A stretch of 64,000 nt of DNA from an uncultured Alphaproteobacteria bacterium (lineage in GTDB: Bacteria; Pseudomonadota; Alphaproteobacteria; Rhodospirillales; Rhodospirillaceae), in assembly GCA_900079695.1 (NCBI GenBank), contig LT599022.1, positions 3,847,319 through 3,911,318 on the forward strand. The letters are read 5' to 3'. Positions 43,352 to 52,262 of this stretch are shown in pieces. The stretch's first letter is position 1, and each line of letters opens with the position of its first letter. A model generated the notes under the pieces. It was not told where the DNA came from and did not search any database. It worked only from the letters and a program-made list of their open reading frames with translations. A program made the position numbers and the translations under genes.

Positions 43352-44224
43352 ATGGGTCATCGCGTTCGCAAGGCAGTGTTTCCGGTCGGCGGTCTGGGGA
43401 CGCGCTTCCTCCCCGCCACCAAGGCGATGCCCAAGGAAATGCTGACGGTGGTCGACAAGCCGTTGATCCAGTACGCGGTCGAGGAAGCCGCCGCGGCGGG
43501 CTGCGAGCACTTCATCTTCGTCACCTCGCGCGGCAAGGGCGCGCTCGAAGACCACTTCGACGCCGCGCCCGAACTCGAACGCCAGCTCGAGGAGAAGCAC
43601 AAGGACGAAGCCCTCGACGCGGTGCGCAACTATCTGCCGAAGACCGGCCGGATCAGCTACACCCGCCAGACCAACCCGCTCGGCCTCGGCCACGCGGTGT
43701 GGTGCGCGCGCCATCTCGTCGGCGACGAGGCGTTCGCGGTGCTGCTGCCCGACGACCTGATCCTGTCCGACGTGCCCTGCCTCGCGCAGATGACGGCGGT
43801 GTACGAGAACGTCCGCGGCCACCTCGTCGCCTCCGAGGACGTGCCGCGCGCGCACACCTCGCGCTACGGCATTCTCGACGTCGAGAGCGACGACGGCGTG
43901 CTCGCCAAGGCCAAGGGCCTGGTGGAGAAACCGAAGCCCGAGGTCGCGCCGTCGACGCTGTCGATCATCGGCCGTTATATCCTCGATCCGGTGGTGTTCC
44001 AGCCGCTCGACAAGCAGATGCGCGGCGCGGGCAACGAAATCCAGCTCACCGACGCGATGGCGGCGACTCTCGACCGCGTGTCCTTCCACGGTTTCCGGTT
44101 CACCGGCACGCGCTACGACTGCGGCGACAAGGTCGGCTTCATCGCGGCCAACGCGGCGTTCGCGCTGCACCGGCCGGACATGGCGGAGCCGGTCCGCGCC
44201 GCGCTCGCCGCGCTGCTGAAATAA
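43352..44224 (+). CDS. galU: UTP--glucose-1-phosphate uridylyltransferase
   Basis: Makes UDP-glucose from UTP and glucose-1-phosphate for envelope and exopolysaccharide sugars. It has 290 residues: the nucleotide-binding GGLGTRFLPATKAMPKEML, KPLIQYAVEEA, LGLGHAVWCARH and GRYILDPVVF are conserved. The ATG at 43352 follows TGGAGGAGA. It is followed 22 nt later by ugd and then a phosphohexomutase, so the three steps from hexose phosphate to UDP-glucuronate are in one operon. Confidence 0.97.
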   Translation: MGHRVRKAVFPVGGLGTRFLPATKAMPKEMLTVVDKPLIQYAVEEAAAAGCEHFIFVTSRGKGALEDHFDAAPELERQLEEKHKDEALDAVRNYLPKTGRISYTRQTNPLGLGHAVWCARHLVGDEAFAVLLPDDLILSDVPCLAQMTAVYENVRGHLVASEDVPRAHTSRYGILDVESDDGVLAKAKGLVEKPKPEVAPSTLSIIGRYILDPVVFQPLDKQMRGAGNEIQLTDAMAATLDRVSFHGFRFTGTRYDCGDKVGFIAANAAFALHRPDMAEPVRAALAALLK

Positions 44225-44246
44225 TCCAGTTCAAGGGGGTATCGAG

Positions 44247-45596
44247 ATGCGGATTGCGATGATCGGGACGGGATACGTCGGCTTGGTGTCCGGCACCTGT
44301 TTCTCCGAATTCGGCGTCGACGTGGTGTGCGTCGACAAGGACGCGGGCAAGATCGAGCGTCTCAAGAACGGCGAGATCCCGATCTACGAGCCGGGGCTCG
44401 ACGCGCTCGTCGCCTCCAACGTCAAGGCCGGGCGGCTGTCGTTCTCGACCGACCTCGCCGCCTCGGTGAAGGGGGCGGACGCGGTGTTCATCGCCGTCGG
44501 CACGCCGTCGCGCCGCGGCGACGGACACGCCGACCTCTCCTACGTCTACGCCGCCGCCGAGGAGATCGCCCAGGCGCTCGACGGCTACGCGGTGGTGGTG
44601 ACCAAGTCGACGGTGCCGGTGGGCACCGGCCGCGAGGTCGAGGCGATCATCCGCAAGGTGCGCCCGGAGGTGGACGTGGTCTCCAACCCCGAGTTCCTGC
44701 GCGAGGGCTCGGCGATCAACGACTTCATGCGTCCGGACCGGGTCGTCATCGGCACCGATTCCGAGCGCGCGCGCGAGGTGATGCGCCAGCTCTACCGCGT
44801 GCTCTACCTGATCGAGACGCCGATCGTCTTCACCAACCGCGAAACCTCGGAACTGATCAAGTACGCGGGCAACGCCTTCCTGGCGATGAAGATCACCTTC
44901 ATCAACGAGATCGCCGATCTGTGCGAGGCGGTGGGCGCGAACGTTCACGACGTCGCCCGCGGCATCGGCCTCGACGGCCGCATCGGCCGCAAGTTCCTGC
45001 ACGCCGGGCCGGGATACGGCGGGTCGTGCTTCCCCAAGGACACCCTCGCCCTGGTGCGCACCGCGCGCGACCACGGCGCGCCGGTGCGCCTGATCGAGAC
45101 CACCGTCGAGGTCAACGACGCGCGCAAGCGGGCGCTGGCGGATCGCGTCGCCGCGGCGGTCGGCGGCAGCCTCGCGGGCAAGCGCATCGCGGTGCTCGGC
45201 CTCACCTTCAAGCCCAACACCGACGACATGCGCGACAGCCCGAGCCTCGATCTCGTGCCCGGGCTGATCGAGGCGGGGGCGCAGGTGTCGGCGTTCGATC
45301 CCGAAGGGATGACCGAGGCGAAGAAGGTGCTGCCCGCGGCGGTGACCTATGCCGACGACGTCTACGCCACCATGGAGGGGGCCCACGCGCTGGTGGTGAT
45401 CACCGAGTGGAACGCCTTCCGCAGCCTCGACCTCGACCGGGTGAAGGCCCTGATGGCCGCGCCGGTGGTGGTGGACCTGCGCAACATCTACGATCCCAAG
45501 GCGATGGCGGAGCAGGGCTTCGCGTACAGCGGCATCGGGCGTCCGTCGGCGGCGCCGTCGCTGCGCCCGATCGGGGCCGCCGAGAGGGCGGGTTGA
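44247..45596 (+). CDS. ugd: UDP-glucose 6-dehydrogenase
   Basis: NAD-dependent four-electron oxidation of UDP-glucose to UDP-glucuronate, a precursor for acidic polysaccharides or modified lipid A. It has 449 residues: the Rossmann motif MIGTGYVGLVSGTCFSEFG, GTPSRRGDGHADLSYV, NPEFLREGSAINDFMRPDR, and the catalytic Cys261 in GYGGSCFPKDTLAL. The stop overlaps the start of the next gene (TTGA). Confidence 0.97.
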   Translation: MRIAMIGTGYVGLVSGTCFSEFGVDVVCVDKDAGKIERLKNGEIPIYEPGLDALVASNVKAGRLSFSTDLAASVKGADAVFIAVGTPSRRGDGHADLSYVYAAAEEIAQALDGYAVVVTKSTVPVGTGREVEAIIRKVRPEVDVVSNPEFLREGSAINDFMRPDRVVIGTDSERAREVMRQLYRVLYLIETPIVFTNRETSELIKYAGNAFLAMKITFINEIADLCEAVGANVHDVARGIGLDGRIGRKFLHAGPGYGGSCFPKDTLALVRTARDHGAPVRLIETTVEVNDARKRALADRVAAAVGGSLAGKRIAVLGLTFKPNTDDMRDSPSLDLVPGLIEAGAQVSAFDPEGMTEAKKVLPAAVTYADDVYATMEGAHALVVITEWNAFRSLDLDRVKALMAAPVVVDLRNIYDPKAMAEQGFAYSGIGRPSAAPSLRPIGAAERAG

Positions 45597-47002
45597 GGGG
45601 CCACGCCCACAGCTTCGATCCTGCGATCCTGCGCGATTACGACATCCGCGGCGTGGTCGGACGCAACCTCCGCATCGCCGACGCGGTGGCGCTCGGCCTC
45701 GCGTTCGGCTCCGAACTCGCCGAGCGCGGCGGCCGCGACGTGGTGGTCGGCCGCGACGGCCGGATGAGTTCGCCAGACCTCGCGGCGGCGCTGATCGACG
45801 GCCTTACCGCCACCGGCATGAGCGTGCTCCGGATCGGCTGCGGACCGACGCCGATGCTGCATTTCGCGGTGGCGGAGCTCGGCGCGGACGCCGGCATCAT
45901 GGTCACCGCCAGCCACAATCCGCCGGACCACAACGGCTTCAAGATGTCGATGCAGGGGCGGGCGTTGTTCGGCCCGGACATCCGCGCCCTCGGACGCCGC
46001 GCGGCGGCGGGCGCGTTCGTCTCGGGCGAGGGGGCGGAGGGGGGCTACGAGGTGGCCGGCGCCTACGTCGCCCGGCTGCTGCGCGACGTCGCCCCGGCGC
46101 GGCCGCTCGACGTGGTGTGGGACTGCGGCAGCGGCGCCACCGGTCCGGTGGTGCGCGACCTGGTGAAGGGGCTGCCCGGCCGCCACACCGTGCTGTTCGA
46201 CGCGGTCGACGGCGCGTTTCCCCATCATCACCCGGATCCGGCGGTGCCCGAGAACCTCGCGCATCTCGTCGACGCGGTGCGCGAACGCGGTGCCGACGTC
46301 GGCTTCGCCTTCGACGGCGACGGCGACCGCCTCGGCGTCGTCGACGACCGCGGCGAGATCCTCTGGGGCGACCGGGTGCTCGCGCTGCTCGCCGAAGAGG
46401 TGCTGGCGCGCCGCCCGGGGGCGACGATCCTCGGCGACGTCAAGGCGTCGCGGGTGCTGTTCGACCGCATCCGCGCGCTCGGCGGGGTGCCGGTGATGAC
46501 CCGCACCGGACATTCGCGGGTCCGCGCGCGGATGGCCGAAACCGGCGCGCCGCTCGCGGGCGAGATGAGCGGCCACATCTTCTTCGCCGACGGTTACATC
46601 GGCTGCGACGACGGTCTCTACGCCGCGCTGCGCCTGCTACAGGCGCTCTCGCAGCGGCCGGACCGGCTCTCCGACTGGCACGGCGCGCTGCCGCGCCTGT
46701 GGGCGACGCCGGAGATCCGCATTCCCTGCGACGACGACCTCAAGTTCGGCGTCGTCGACGCGGCGGCGGCGGCGCTCGACGCGGCGGGCGTGGCCTACGA
46801 CGACACCGACGGCGTGCGGGTGGCGTGCGCGGGCGGCTGGTGGCTGCTGCGCGCCTCCAACACCCAGGCGGAGCTGGTGGTGCGCTGCGAGGCGGAAACC
46901 GCGGCGCAACTGGCCGCCGCCAAGGCAGCGGCCACGGAGGCGCTCGCCGGCGTCGGCATCGCGCCGCCCGCCGGGCTCGCCTCACATCACGAGGCGGGGT
47001 AG
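45593..47002 (+). CDS. Phosphomannomutase/phosphoglucomutase
   Basis: Alpha-D-phosphohexomutase that interconverts 6-phospho and 1-phospho sugars and so feeds GalU. It has 469 residues: DPAILRDYDIRGVVGRNL, the phosphoserine loop TASHNPPDHNGFKM (Ser107), the metal loop FDGDGDRLGVVD, GEMSGHIFF for sugar binding, and the C-terminal RASNTQAELVVRCEA. This matches the bifunctional PMM/PGM (AlgC) class. The start is TTG at 45593, overlapping the ugd stop. Its 3' end overlaps the convergent dctM by 21 nt. Confidence 0.93.
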   Translation: MRGHAHSFDPAILRDYDIRGVVGRNLRIADAVALGLAFGSELAERGGRDVVVGRDGRMSSPDLAAALIDGLTATGMSVLRIGCGPTPMLHFAVAELGADAGIMVTASHNPPDHNGFKMSMQGRALFGPDIRALGRRAAAGAFVSGEGAEGGYEVAGAYVARLLRDVAPARPLDVVWDCGSGATGPVVRDLVKGLPGRHTVLFDAVDGAFPHHHPDPAVPENLAHLVDAVRERGADVGFAFDGDGDRLGVVDDRGEILWGDRVLALLAEEVLARRPGATILGDVKASRVLFDRIRALGGVPVMTRTGHSRVRARMAETGAPLAGEMSGHIFFADGYIGCDDGLYAALRLLQALSQRPDRLSDWHGALPRLWATPEIRIPCDDDLKFGVVDAAAAALDAAGVAYDDTDGVRVACAGGWWLLRASNTQAELVVRCEAETAAQLAAAKAAATEALAGVGIAPPAGLASHHEAG

Positions 47003-48271
47003 GAACAGCGAGACCTCGGGGAAGAGGATCAGGATCGCCACCAGCAGCAGGATCGTGGCGATCAGCGGCAGCGCCTCGACCAGATAGTCGTCCACCGGGC
47101 AATCGAGCAGGCCGCAGACCGTGAACATCGCCACTCCCACCGGCGGCGTCATGCCGCCGAAGGTCACCATCGTCATCATCACGATGCCGAAGTGGACCTC
47201 GTCCACCCCGAGCTGGCGCACGATCGGCAGGAAGATCGGGGTCAGCAGCAGCACCAGAACCGTCGCCTCGACGAAGCATCCGGCGATCAGCAGGAACACC
47301 ACGATCAGCCCCAGCATCACCAGCGGATCGTGCGACAGCTCCAGCATCGCCGCGGCGATCGCCTGCGGCGCCTGCTCGAAGATGATCGCGTAGCCCACCA
47401 TCCCCGAGAACATGATGATCAGCACGATCAGGCCGTTGTCGATGGCGCCCTGGAGCAGCGCGTCCATCGCGTCGCGCCAGGTCAGTTCCTTGTGGAAGAC
47501 GACGCCGACGACGATCGCGTAGACCACCGCGAACGCGCCGACCTCGGAGGGGGTGAACAGTCCGCCGCGGATCGCCACCAGCAGCGCCACCGGGAACAGC
47601 AGCGCCCATTTGGCGTCGCCGACCGCCGCACGCATCGCCGCCCAGGTCGGCGGCCGGGCGACGGCGGAGCGGTAGCCGCGCCTGCGCGAGATCAGCCACA
47701 CCGTGGTCATCAGCCCCGCCATCATCATCAGGCCGGGGACGATCCCGGCGAGGAACAGCTTGCCGATCGAGACGTTGCCGACGAAGCCGTAGAGGATCAG
47801 CCCGAGGCTCGGCGGGATCGTCGCGGTGATCAGCGAGCAGATCGCGATGGTGGCGCAGGTGAAGCCGCGGGAGTAACCGTTGCGGATCAAATCCGGCCCG
47901 AGGATGCGCGCCTCCATCGCGGCGTCGGCCACCGCCGAGCCGGAGACGCCGCCCATCAGCGTCGACAGCACGATGCACACCTGCGCCATGCCGCCCGCCA
48001 TCCACGAGACCAGTACTTCGGAACAGCGGATCAGCCGCCGGGTGATGCCGGTCCTGTTCATCATGTGCCCGGCGAGCACGAAGAACGGCACCGCCAGAAG
48101 CGGAAAGCTCTGCGAGGCGGAGGCGACCTGCTGCACGCCGATCGCCGCAGGCATCACCGAACTGATCGCGAAGAACGAAAAGCCGGAGATGCCGATCGCG
48201 AACGCCACCGGCGCGCCCAGCATCATCAGGCCGAAGAACAGCAGGGTGAGCAGCAGCATCGCGTCGGTCAT
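46982..48271 (-). CDS. dctM: TRAP transporter large permease (DctM)
   Basis: Large membrane subunit of a tripartite ATP-independent periplasmic transporter, the sodium-driven elevator domain. It has 429 residues with about 12 membrane segments: APVAFAIGISGFSFF, the GGVSGSAVADAAMEARILGP and PPSLGLILYGFVGNVSIGKL signatures, and GGMTPPVGVAMFTVCG. The ATG at 48271 overlaps the stop of dctQ. It is the last gene of the dctP-dctQ-dctM operon. Confidence 0.95.
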   Translation of the reverse strand: MTDAMLLLTLLFFGLMMLGAPVAFAIGISGFSFFAISSVMPAAIGVQQVASASQSFPLLAVPFFVLAGHMMNRTGITRRLIRCSEVLVSWMAGGMAQVCIVLSTLMGGVSGSAVADAAMEARILGPDLIRNGYSRGFTCATIAICSLITATIPPSLGLILYGFVGNVSIGKLFLAGIVPGLMMMAGLMTTVWLISRRRGYRSAVARPPTWAAMRAAVGDAKWALLFPVALLVAIRGGLFTPSEVGAFAVVYAIVVGVVFHKELTWRDAMDALLQGAIDNGLIVLIIMFSGMVGYAIIFEQAPQAIAAAMLELSHDPLVMLGLIVVFLLIAGCFVEATVLVLLLTPIFLPIVRQLGVDEVHFGIVMMTMVTFGGMTPPVGVAMFTVCGLLDCPVDDYLVEALPLIATILLLVAILILFPEVSLFLPRLVM

Positions 48272-48777
48272 GGCGCGGGCTCCGACCGGTCGTCGGGCGC
48301 GGGTCCGGACGAGAACACCAGTTGCGGCGCGCCGAACAGCGAACGCGCGGTATGCCAGAGCTGCCCGGCGAGGGTGAGCGCCAGCAGCCCGCAGCCCGCC
48401 GGTACCGCGGCGGTGACGAAGCCGTAGCTGATGCCGCTGTCGCCGAACTCGCGTTCGAGGTTGAGGATCACGAGGTCGTAGCCCAGCACCACCATCGCCA
48501 CCAGGAAGGCGAGGATCACGCTGCCGGTGGCGAGGTCGATGGGCGCGCGGAAGCGCGGCGGGATCCAGCGCACGAACAGGTCCACCGCGATCAGCCCGCG
48601 GCGGCGCATCGCCATGTCGGCGCCGATGAACGACGCCCACACGAACAGAAGCTGCGCCACGTCCATCGCCCACACCAGCGGCAGGCCGAACCAGCGCAGA
48701 ACTCCGGCGCTGAACACCAGCGCCACCATGCCCGCCAGCAACGCCCGGGCGAGAAGGGCTTCGGCCCGCAGGATCAT
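48268..48777 (-). CDS. dctQ: TRAP transporter small permease (DctQ)
   Basis: Small membrane subunit that scaffolds DctM. It has 169 residues with four membrane segments and the family core RWFGLPLVWAMDVAQLLFVW, followed by FIGADMAMRRRGLIAVDLF. The hydrophilic C-terminal tail is rich in Ser, Pro and acidic residues. It overlaps dctM by 4 nt and follows dctP by 13 nt. Confidence 0.93.
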   Translation of the reverse strand: MILRAEALLARALLAGMVALVFSAGVLRWFGLPLVWAMDVAQLLFVWASFIGADMAMRRRGLIAVDLFVRWIPPRFRAPIDLATGSVILAFLVAMVVLGYDLVILNLEREFGDSGISYGFVTAAVPAGCGLLALTLAGQLWHTARSLFGAPQLVFSSGPAPDDRSEPAP

Positions 48778-48790
48778 CGGGTGTCCTCCG

Positions 48791-49768
48791 TCACTGGGCG
48801 ACGATCGCGTCGACCTTCTTCTTGAGGTCGGCGTAGCCGATCTTCTCGTAGACTCCGGCGGTGGCGGCGACGAACGGCTTGGTGTCGACCTCGTTGATGG
48901 TCATGCCCGCCGCCTTCATCTTCGCCTCGAGATCGGCGATCGCCGCCTCGGTGCCGTGGGAGGCGACGTCGCCCGCCTTCAGGGTCTCCTCCTTGAGGAT
49001 GGTCTGCAACTCGGGCGGCAGCTTCTCGAACCACGCCGCCGAGGTGACTACGCCGGTGATGAGGTTGAAGTGGCCGGTCTTGGTCATCACCTTGGTGACC
49101 TCGTAGAGGCGCGCGCCGTAGGCCGCCGGAACCTGCGCCTCGACCGCGTCGATCACCTGGGTTTGGAGCGCGGAATAGACGTCCGCCCACGCCATCGGCG
49201 TCGGCGTCGCGCCCATCGCGCGGATCGTCTCCATCCACACCGGCGCGCCCGGCGTGCGCATCCGCACCCCCGCGAGGTCGGCCGGCCGGCTCACCGGCTT
49301 GTTGGTGAGGAGATGGCGCTCGCCCTGCCACCAGTTGAACGACAGCACCTGAAGTCGCGCGGATTTGGCGAGCCTGGCCGCCATGTCGTCGAACAGCGGC
49401 GAGGTGACGACCTTGCGCGCGTCGGCGTAGCCGGAGGTGAGGTAGGGGCCGGAGAGGATGCCGAAGTCCTTGACGAACACCGCGAGGCGGCCGCCGTCCA
49501 CCACCACCGCGTTGGCGGCTCCGGCGCGCGCCTGTTCCAGCACGTCCTCGTCCTTGCCGAGCTGCGAGCCGGGGAACAGGCGGATCGCCATCCGCCCCTG
49601 CGAGCGCGCCTCGACCGACGCCTTCAGGCTCTCGAGGCCCTTGTAGAGCGGGTCGTCGGTGGTGAGCGCGGTGTTGATGTTGAGGGTATAGTCGGCCGCC
49701 TGGGCGCTGACGCCCGCGGCGAGCAGAAGGCCGCAGACGGCGGCGCCGATCCTTGCCATCGATGTCAT
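48791..49768 (-). CDS. dctP: TRAP transporter solute-binding protein (DctP)
   Basis: Periplasmic binding protein that delivers the substrate to DctQM. It has 325 residues with a signal peptide (about 1-24, ending GVSAQA). The binding-cleft Arg lies in GVRMRTPGAPVWMETIRAMG and the helix AWADVYSALQTQVIDAVEAQ is family-typical. Carboxylate substrates are usual for this class, but the ligand cannot be named. The ATG at 49768 follows AGGGAG; an upstream in-frame start at 49813 is rejected. It is divergent from a GntR regulator. Confidence 0.93.
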   Translation of the reverse strand: MTSMARIGAAVCGLLLAAGVSAQAADYTLNINTALTTDDPLYKGLESLKASVEARSQGRMAIRLFPGSQLGKDEDVLEQARAGAANAVVVDGGRLAVFVKDFGILSGPYLTSGYADARKVVTSPLFDDMAARLAKSARLQVLSFNWWQGERHLLTNKPVSRPADLAGVRMRTPGAPVWMETIRAMGATPTPMAWADVYSALQTQVIDAVEAQVPAAYGARLYEVTKVMTKTGHFNLITGVVTSAAWFEKLPPELQTILKEETLKAGDVASHGTEAAIADLEAKMKAAGMTINEVDTKPFVAATAGVYEKIGYADLKKKVDAIVAQ

Positions 49769-49813
49769 GACTCGCTCCCTGTATCGCCTCTTGAGTGGGG
49801 CGCACGAACCCAA

Positions 49814-49825
49814 CTGACATGTTAG
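49814..49825. promoter_or_regulatory. Candidate GntR operator in the TRAP promoter
   Basis: CTGACATGTTAG is a near-palindrome (10 of 12 bases symmetric, core ACATGT). It lies about +1 to +12 of the predicted dctP transcript, the position expected for a repressor site. No experimental operator is known to me for this regulator. Confidence 0.45.
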
Positions 49826-49831
49826 TGGGCT

Positions 49832-49859
49832 AGAATACCATTGGCGGGTGAAATGTCAT
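49832..49859 (-). promoter_or_regulatory. Candidate promoter of the TRAP operon
   Basis: On the minus strand ATGACA (49859-49854) and TATTCT (49837-49832) are 16 nt apart; the predicted start is near 49825, 57 nt before dctP. It interlaces with the promoter of the divergent regulator. Confidence 0.5.
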
Positions 49860-49869
49860 CCTGTATTCT
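49841..49869 (+). promoter_or_regulatory. Candidate promoter of the GntR regulator
   Basis: TTGGCG (49841-49846) and TATTCT (49864-49869) are 17 nt apart; the predicted start is near 49876, 25 nt before the GTG start. It overlaps the TRAP promoter on the other strand, so binding of polymerase to one should exclude the other. Confidence 0.45.
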
Positions 49870-49900
49870 CACCCTGTGCGCAACAGCGAGGGCGTTTCCG

Positions 49901-50626
49901 GTGTCGGTCTTCCTTCCTCTCGATCCGTTCTCCACCGAGCCGATCGGCCCGCGCGTCTACCGCGCGATCCGCGAGGCGATCGTCTGTCTTCGCCTCACGC
50001 CGGGGCAGATCATCTCGGAGGCGGAGGTGGCGCGGCAATTCGGCGCGAGCCGTCAGCCGGTGCACGACGCGTTCGTGCGGCTGGAGCTTTCGGGGCTGCT
50101 GCACGTGCTGCCCCAGCGCGGCACGCGGGTGGCGCGGATCTCGCCCAAGGACGTGCGCGACGCCCAGGTGATCCGCCGCGCGGTGGAGGCGGCAACGGTC
50201 CGGCGCGCGGCGGAGCGCCGTCAGGCGGAAAGCCTTGCCGCGCTCGACCGCAACCTCGCGCGGCAGGAGGCCGTGGCGCGCGATCCCCAGCCCCACGCGT
50301 TCCTCAAGCTCGACGAGGAGTTCCACCGTCTGCTCGCGGCGTGCGCCGAGCTCGAGATGGCGTGGGCGATCATCGAGGACGCGAAATCGCACATGGATCG
50401 GGTGCGCTTCCTCAGCCTGCCGCAGACCACTCCGGTGGAGGTGCTGATCCGCCAGCACCGGGCGATCGTTTCGGGCATCGCGGCGGGGGATGCCGCCGCC
50501 GCCGAGGCGGCGCTCGCCGAGCACTTCGGCGAGCTCGACAAGTCGCTTCCGGCGCTGGAGGCGAAATTCCCCGAACTGTTCGACCGCGACGACGCCGGAG
50601 TCCGCAGCCGCCTCGCCGCGCGCTGA
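49901..50626 (+). CDS. GntR-family regulator with FCD domain
   Basis: Transcription factor of the FadR subfamily. It has 241 residues: an N-terminal winged helix (YRAIREAIVCLRLTPGQIIS, then EAEVARQFGASRQPVHDAFV) and an all-helical FCD ligand domain with candidate metal ligands Asp/His in KLDEEFHRLL and His residues in RQHRAIVSG and EHFGELDKS. The GTG at 49901 is chosen with GAGGG eight nt upstream; longer in-frame starts at 49841 and 49853 fall in the promoter. Divergent orientation implies control of the TRAP operon and of itself by a carboxylate effector (inference). Confidence 0.92.
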   Translation: MSVFLPLDPFSTEPIGPRVYRAIREAIVCLRLTPGQIISEAEVARQFGASRQPVHDAFVRLELSGLLHVLPQRGTRVARISPKDVRDAQVIRRAVEAATVRRAAERRQAESLAALDRNLARQEAVARDPQPHAFLKLDEEFHRLLAACAELEMAWAIIEDAKSHMDRVRFLSLPQTTPVEVLIRQHRAIVSGIAAGDAAAAEAALAEHFGELDKSLPALEAKFPELFDRDDAGVRSRLAAR

Positions 50627-50637
50627 CGGATGCGAAA

Positions 50638-50662
50638 AACCCCCGGGGAGCGCCCGGGGGTT
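50638..50662. terminator. Bidirectional terminator between gntR and the carboxypeptidase gene
   Basis: AACCCCCGGG (50638-50647) pairs perfectly with 50653-50662 across a 5-nt loop. A residues precede it (GAAAAA from 50634) and TT follows, so it serves the minus strand best. Confidence 0.75.
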
Positions 50663-50690
50663 CGGATGTCCGTCCGTCGACGGCCGAGGC

Positions 50691-52067
50691 TCAGGGGCGC
50701 AGCACCATGCAGGGGCGCGCCTCGCGCTTGAGCTGGACGCACGCGCGCTGCGCGTCGGCGGCGGAGAGGCCGACCACGCGGGCGCGGTAGAGGGTGCGCT
50801 GGCCGCCCTTGTAGGCTTCGATGCGCGGGTTGGCGCCGCCGGCGTCGCCCTGCGCCAGCATCGCCTGGTTGGCGGCGGTCTCGGCGGCGCGGCGGTCGGA
50901 ATACGCGCCCACCTGGATCGCCCAGCTTCCGCCCGGCTTGCGCGATGCGGGCGCGGGCGAGAGCGCGGCGACCGCCGTCTCCGGCGCCTTCGGCTTGCGC
51001 GGCGCGGCGGCGGGCACATCGGCGGCCGCAGCGTCCGGCGCGAGGTCGGGGATCGGCTGCATCAGCGGCGCGGTGGTTTCGGCGACGAGGTCGAGGCCGG
51101 TCTCGGCGTCGCCCTCGCCGACCGCATCGCTCCCGTCGGTTCCCGAGTACTTCGCCAGCGCCGCGACCGCGGTCTGGTTCTTCGGGTTGAGCGGCGGCGT
51201 CGGGGTCTTGGCCTTGGCGTAGGTGATGTCCTCGAAGCCGCGGTCGAGCAGGTCGGCGGTGCGGCGGTCGCGCCAGGCGGCGGTGTCGCCGCCCATCACC
51301 ACCGCGATCAGGCGGCGGCCGTCGCGGGTGGCCGAGGCGGCGAGGTTGAATCCCGACGCCTGGATGAAGCCGGTCTTGAGGCCGTCCGCGCCGGGGTAGG
51401 ACTTGACGAGGTTGTTGTGGGTGGGGATCGTCCGCCCCTCCCAGTCGAACTCGCGCAGCGAGAAGTAGGCGTACTGCTTCGGAAAGTCGCGCCGCAGCGC
51501 CAGCGCGAGGCGGGCGAGATCGTGGGCGGTGGTGACCTGAGCCTTGTTGTGCAGGCCGGAAGCGTTCTTGAACACAGTGCGCGACATGCCGAGCAGCTGC
51601 GCCTTGCGGGTCATCCGCACCGCGAACGTCTGCTCGTTGGGGGCGAGGTTCTCGGCCACCGTCACCGCCACGTCGTTGGCCGATTTGATCACCAGCGCGC
51701 GGATCGCGTCCTGCACCGTGATGGTTTCGCCCTTGCGCAGCCCGAGGGCCGAGGGCGGCTGGCGCTCCGCCCGCGCCGTCACCTTGAACTTGGTGCCGAG
51801 GTTGACGCGGCCGAGCTGCATGTCCTCGAACAGCAGGTAGAGAGTCATCATCTTGGTGAGGGAGGCGGGGTGGTTCTGCTCCTCGGCGCGGTCGGCGTAG
51901 AGCGTGCGGCCGGTATCCGCGTCCATCACGAACGCGGCGTAGCGCGCGAACGCCGACGACGGGGAGACGAGAAGCATCAGGCCGAGAAGGGCGAGAGAGA
52001 GAGAGCGGGCTCGCCGCCGCGCCGCGGGGACGGAATTCGCTCGAACGAGCAGGGCGAGCCGATTCAT
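50691..52067 (-). CDS. D-alanyl-D-alanine carboxypeptidase with C-terminal SPOR domain
   Basis: Low-molecular-weight penicillin-binding protein (family S11) that trims peptidoglycan stem peptides. It has 458 residues: a signal peptide (about 1-41, ending SSAFA), the active-site SLTK (Ser69, Lys72), SAN in IKSANDVAVTVAEN, and KTG in GADGLKTGFIQ. A Pro/Ala-rich linker leads to a C-terminal SPOR domain (GGSWAIQVGAYSDRRAAETA), which binds denuded septal glycan. The ATG at 52067 is chosen because AGAGG is spaced 8 nt from it; the ATG at 52073 is too close. The fusion suggests action at the division septum. Confidence 0.93.
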   Translation of the reverse strand: MNRLALLVRANSVPAARRRARSLSLALLGLMLLVSPSSAFARYAAFVMDADTGRTLYADRAEEQNHPASLTKMMTLYLLFEDMQLGRVNLGTKFKVTARAERQPPSALGLRKGETITVQDAIRALVIKSANDVAVTVAENLAPNEQTFAVRMTRKAQLLGMSRTVFKNASGLHNKAQVTTAHDLARLALALRRDFPKQYAYFSLREFDWEGRTIPTHNNLVKSYPGADGLKTGFIQASGFNLAASATRDGRRLIAVVMGGDTAAWRDRRTADLLDRGFEDITYAKAKTPTPPLNPKNQTAVAALAKYSGTDGSDAVGEGDAETGLDLVAETTAPLMQPIPDLAPDAAAADVPAAAPRKPKAPETAVAALSPAPASRKPGGSWAIQVGAYSDRRAAETAANQAMLAQGDAGGANPRIEAYKGGQRTLYRARVVGLSAADAQRACVQLKREARPCMVLRP

Positions 52068-52262
52068 CGCCATCACCTCTACAAATAACTGGGGCGGCCG
52101 AGGGCCCCATCCTCCGTGCCGATCTCGAACCATACGGCATCCGCGACTCGGCTGTCCAGGGCGTTTTTCCGCGACTCGGCGGAGACCCTCGCGATAGCCC
52201 TGGATTCTTGGACGCCGAGCCCCCAGAATTCGAGCCATGGACGGCAACGGAAAGGACGGGCG

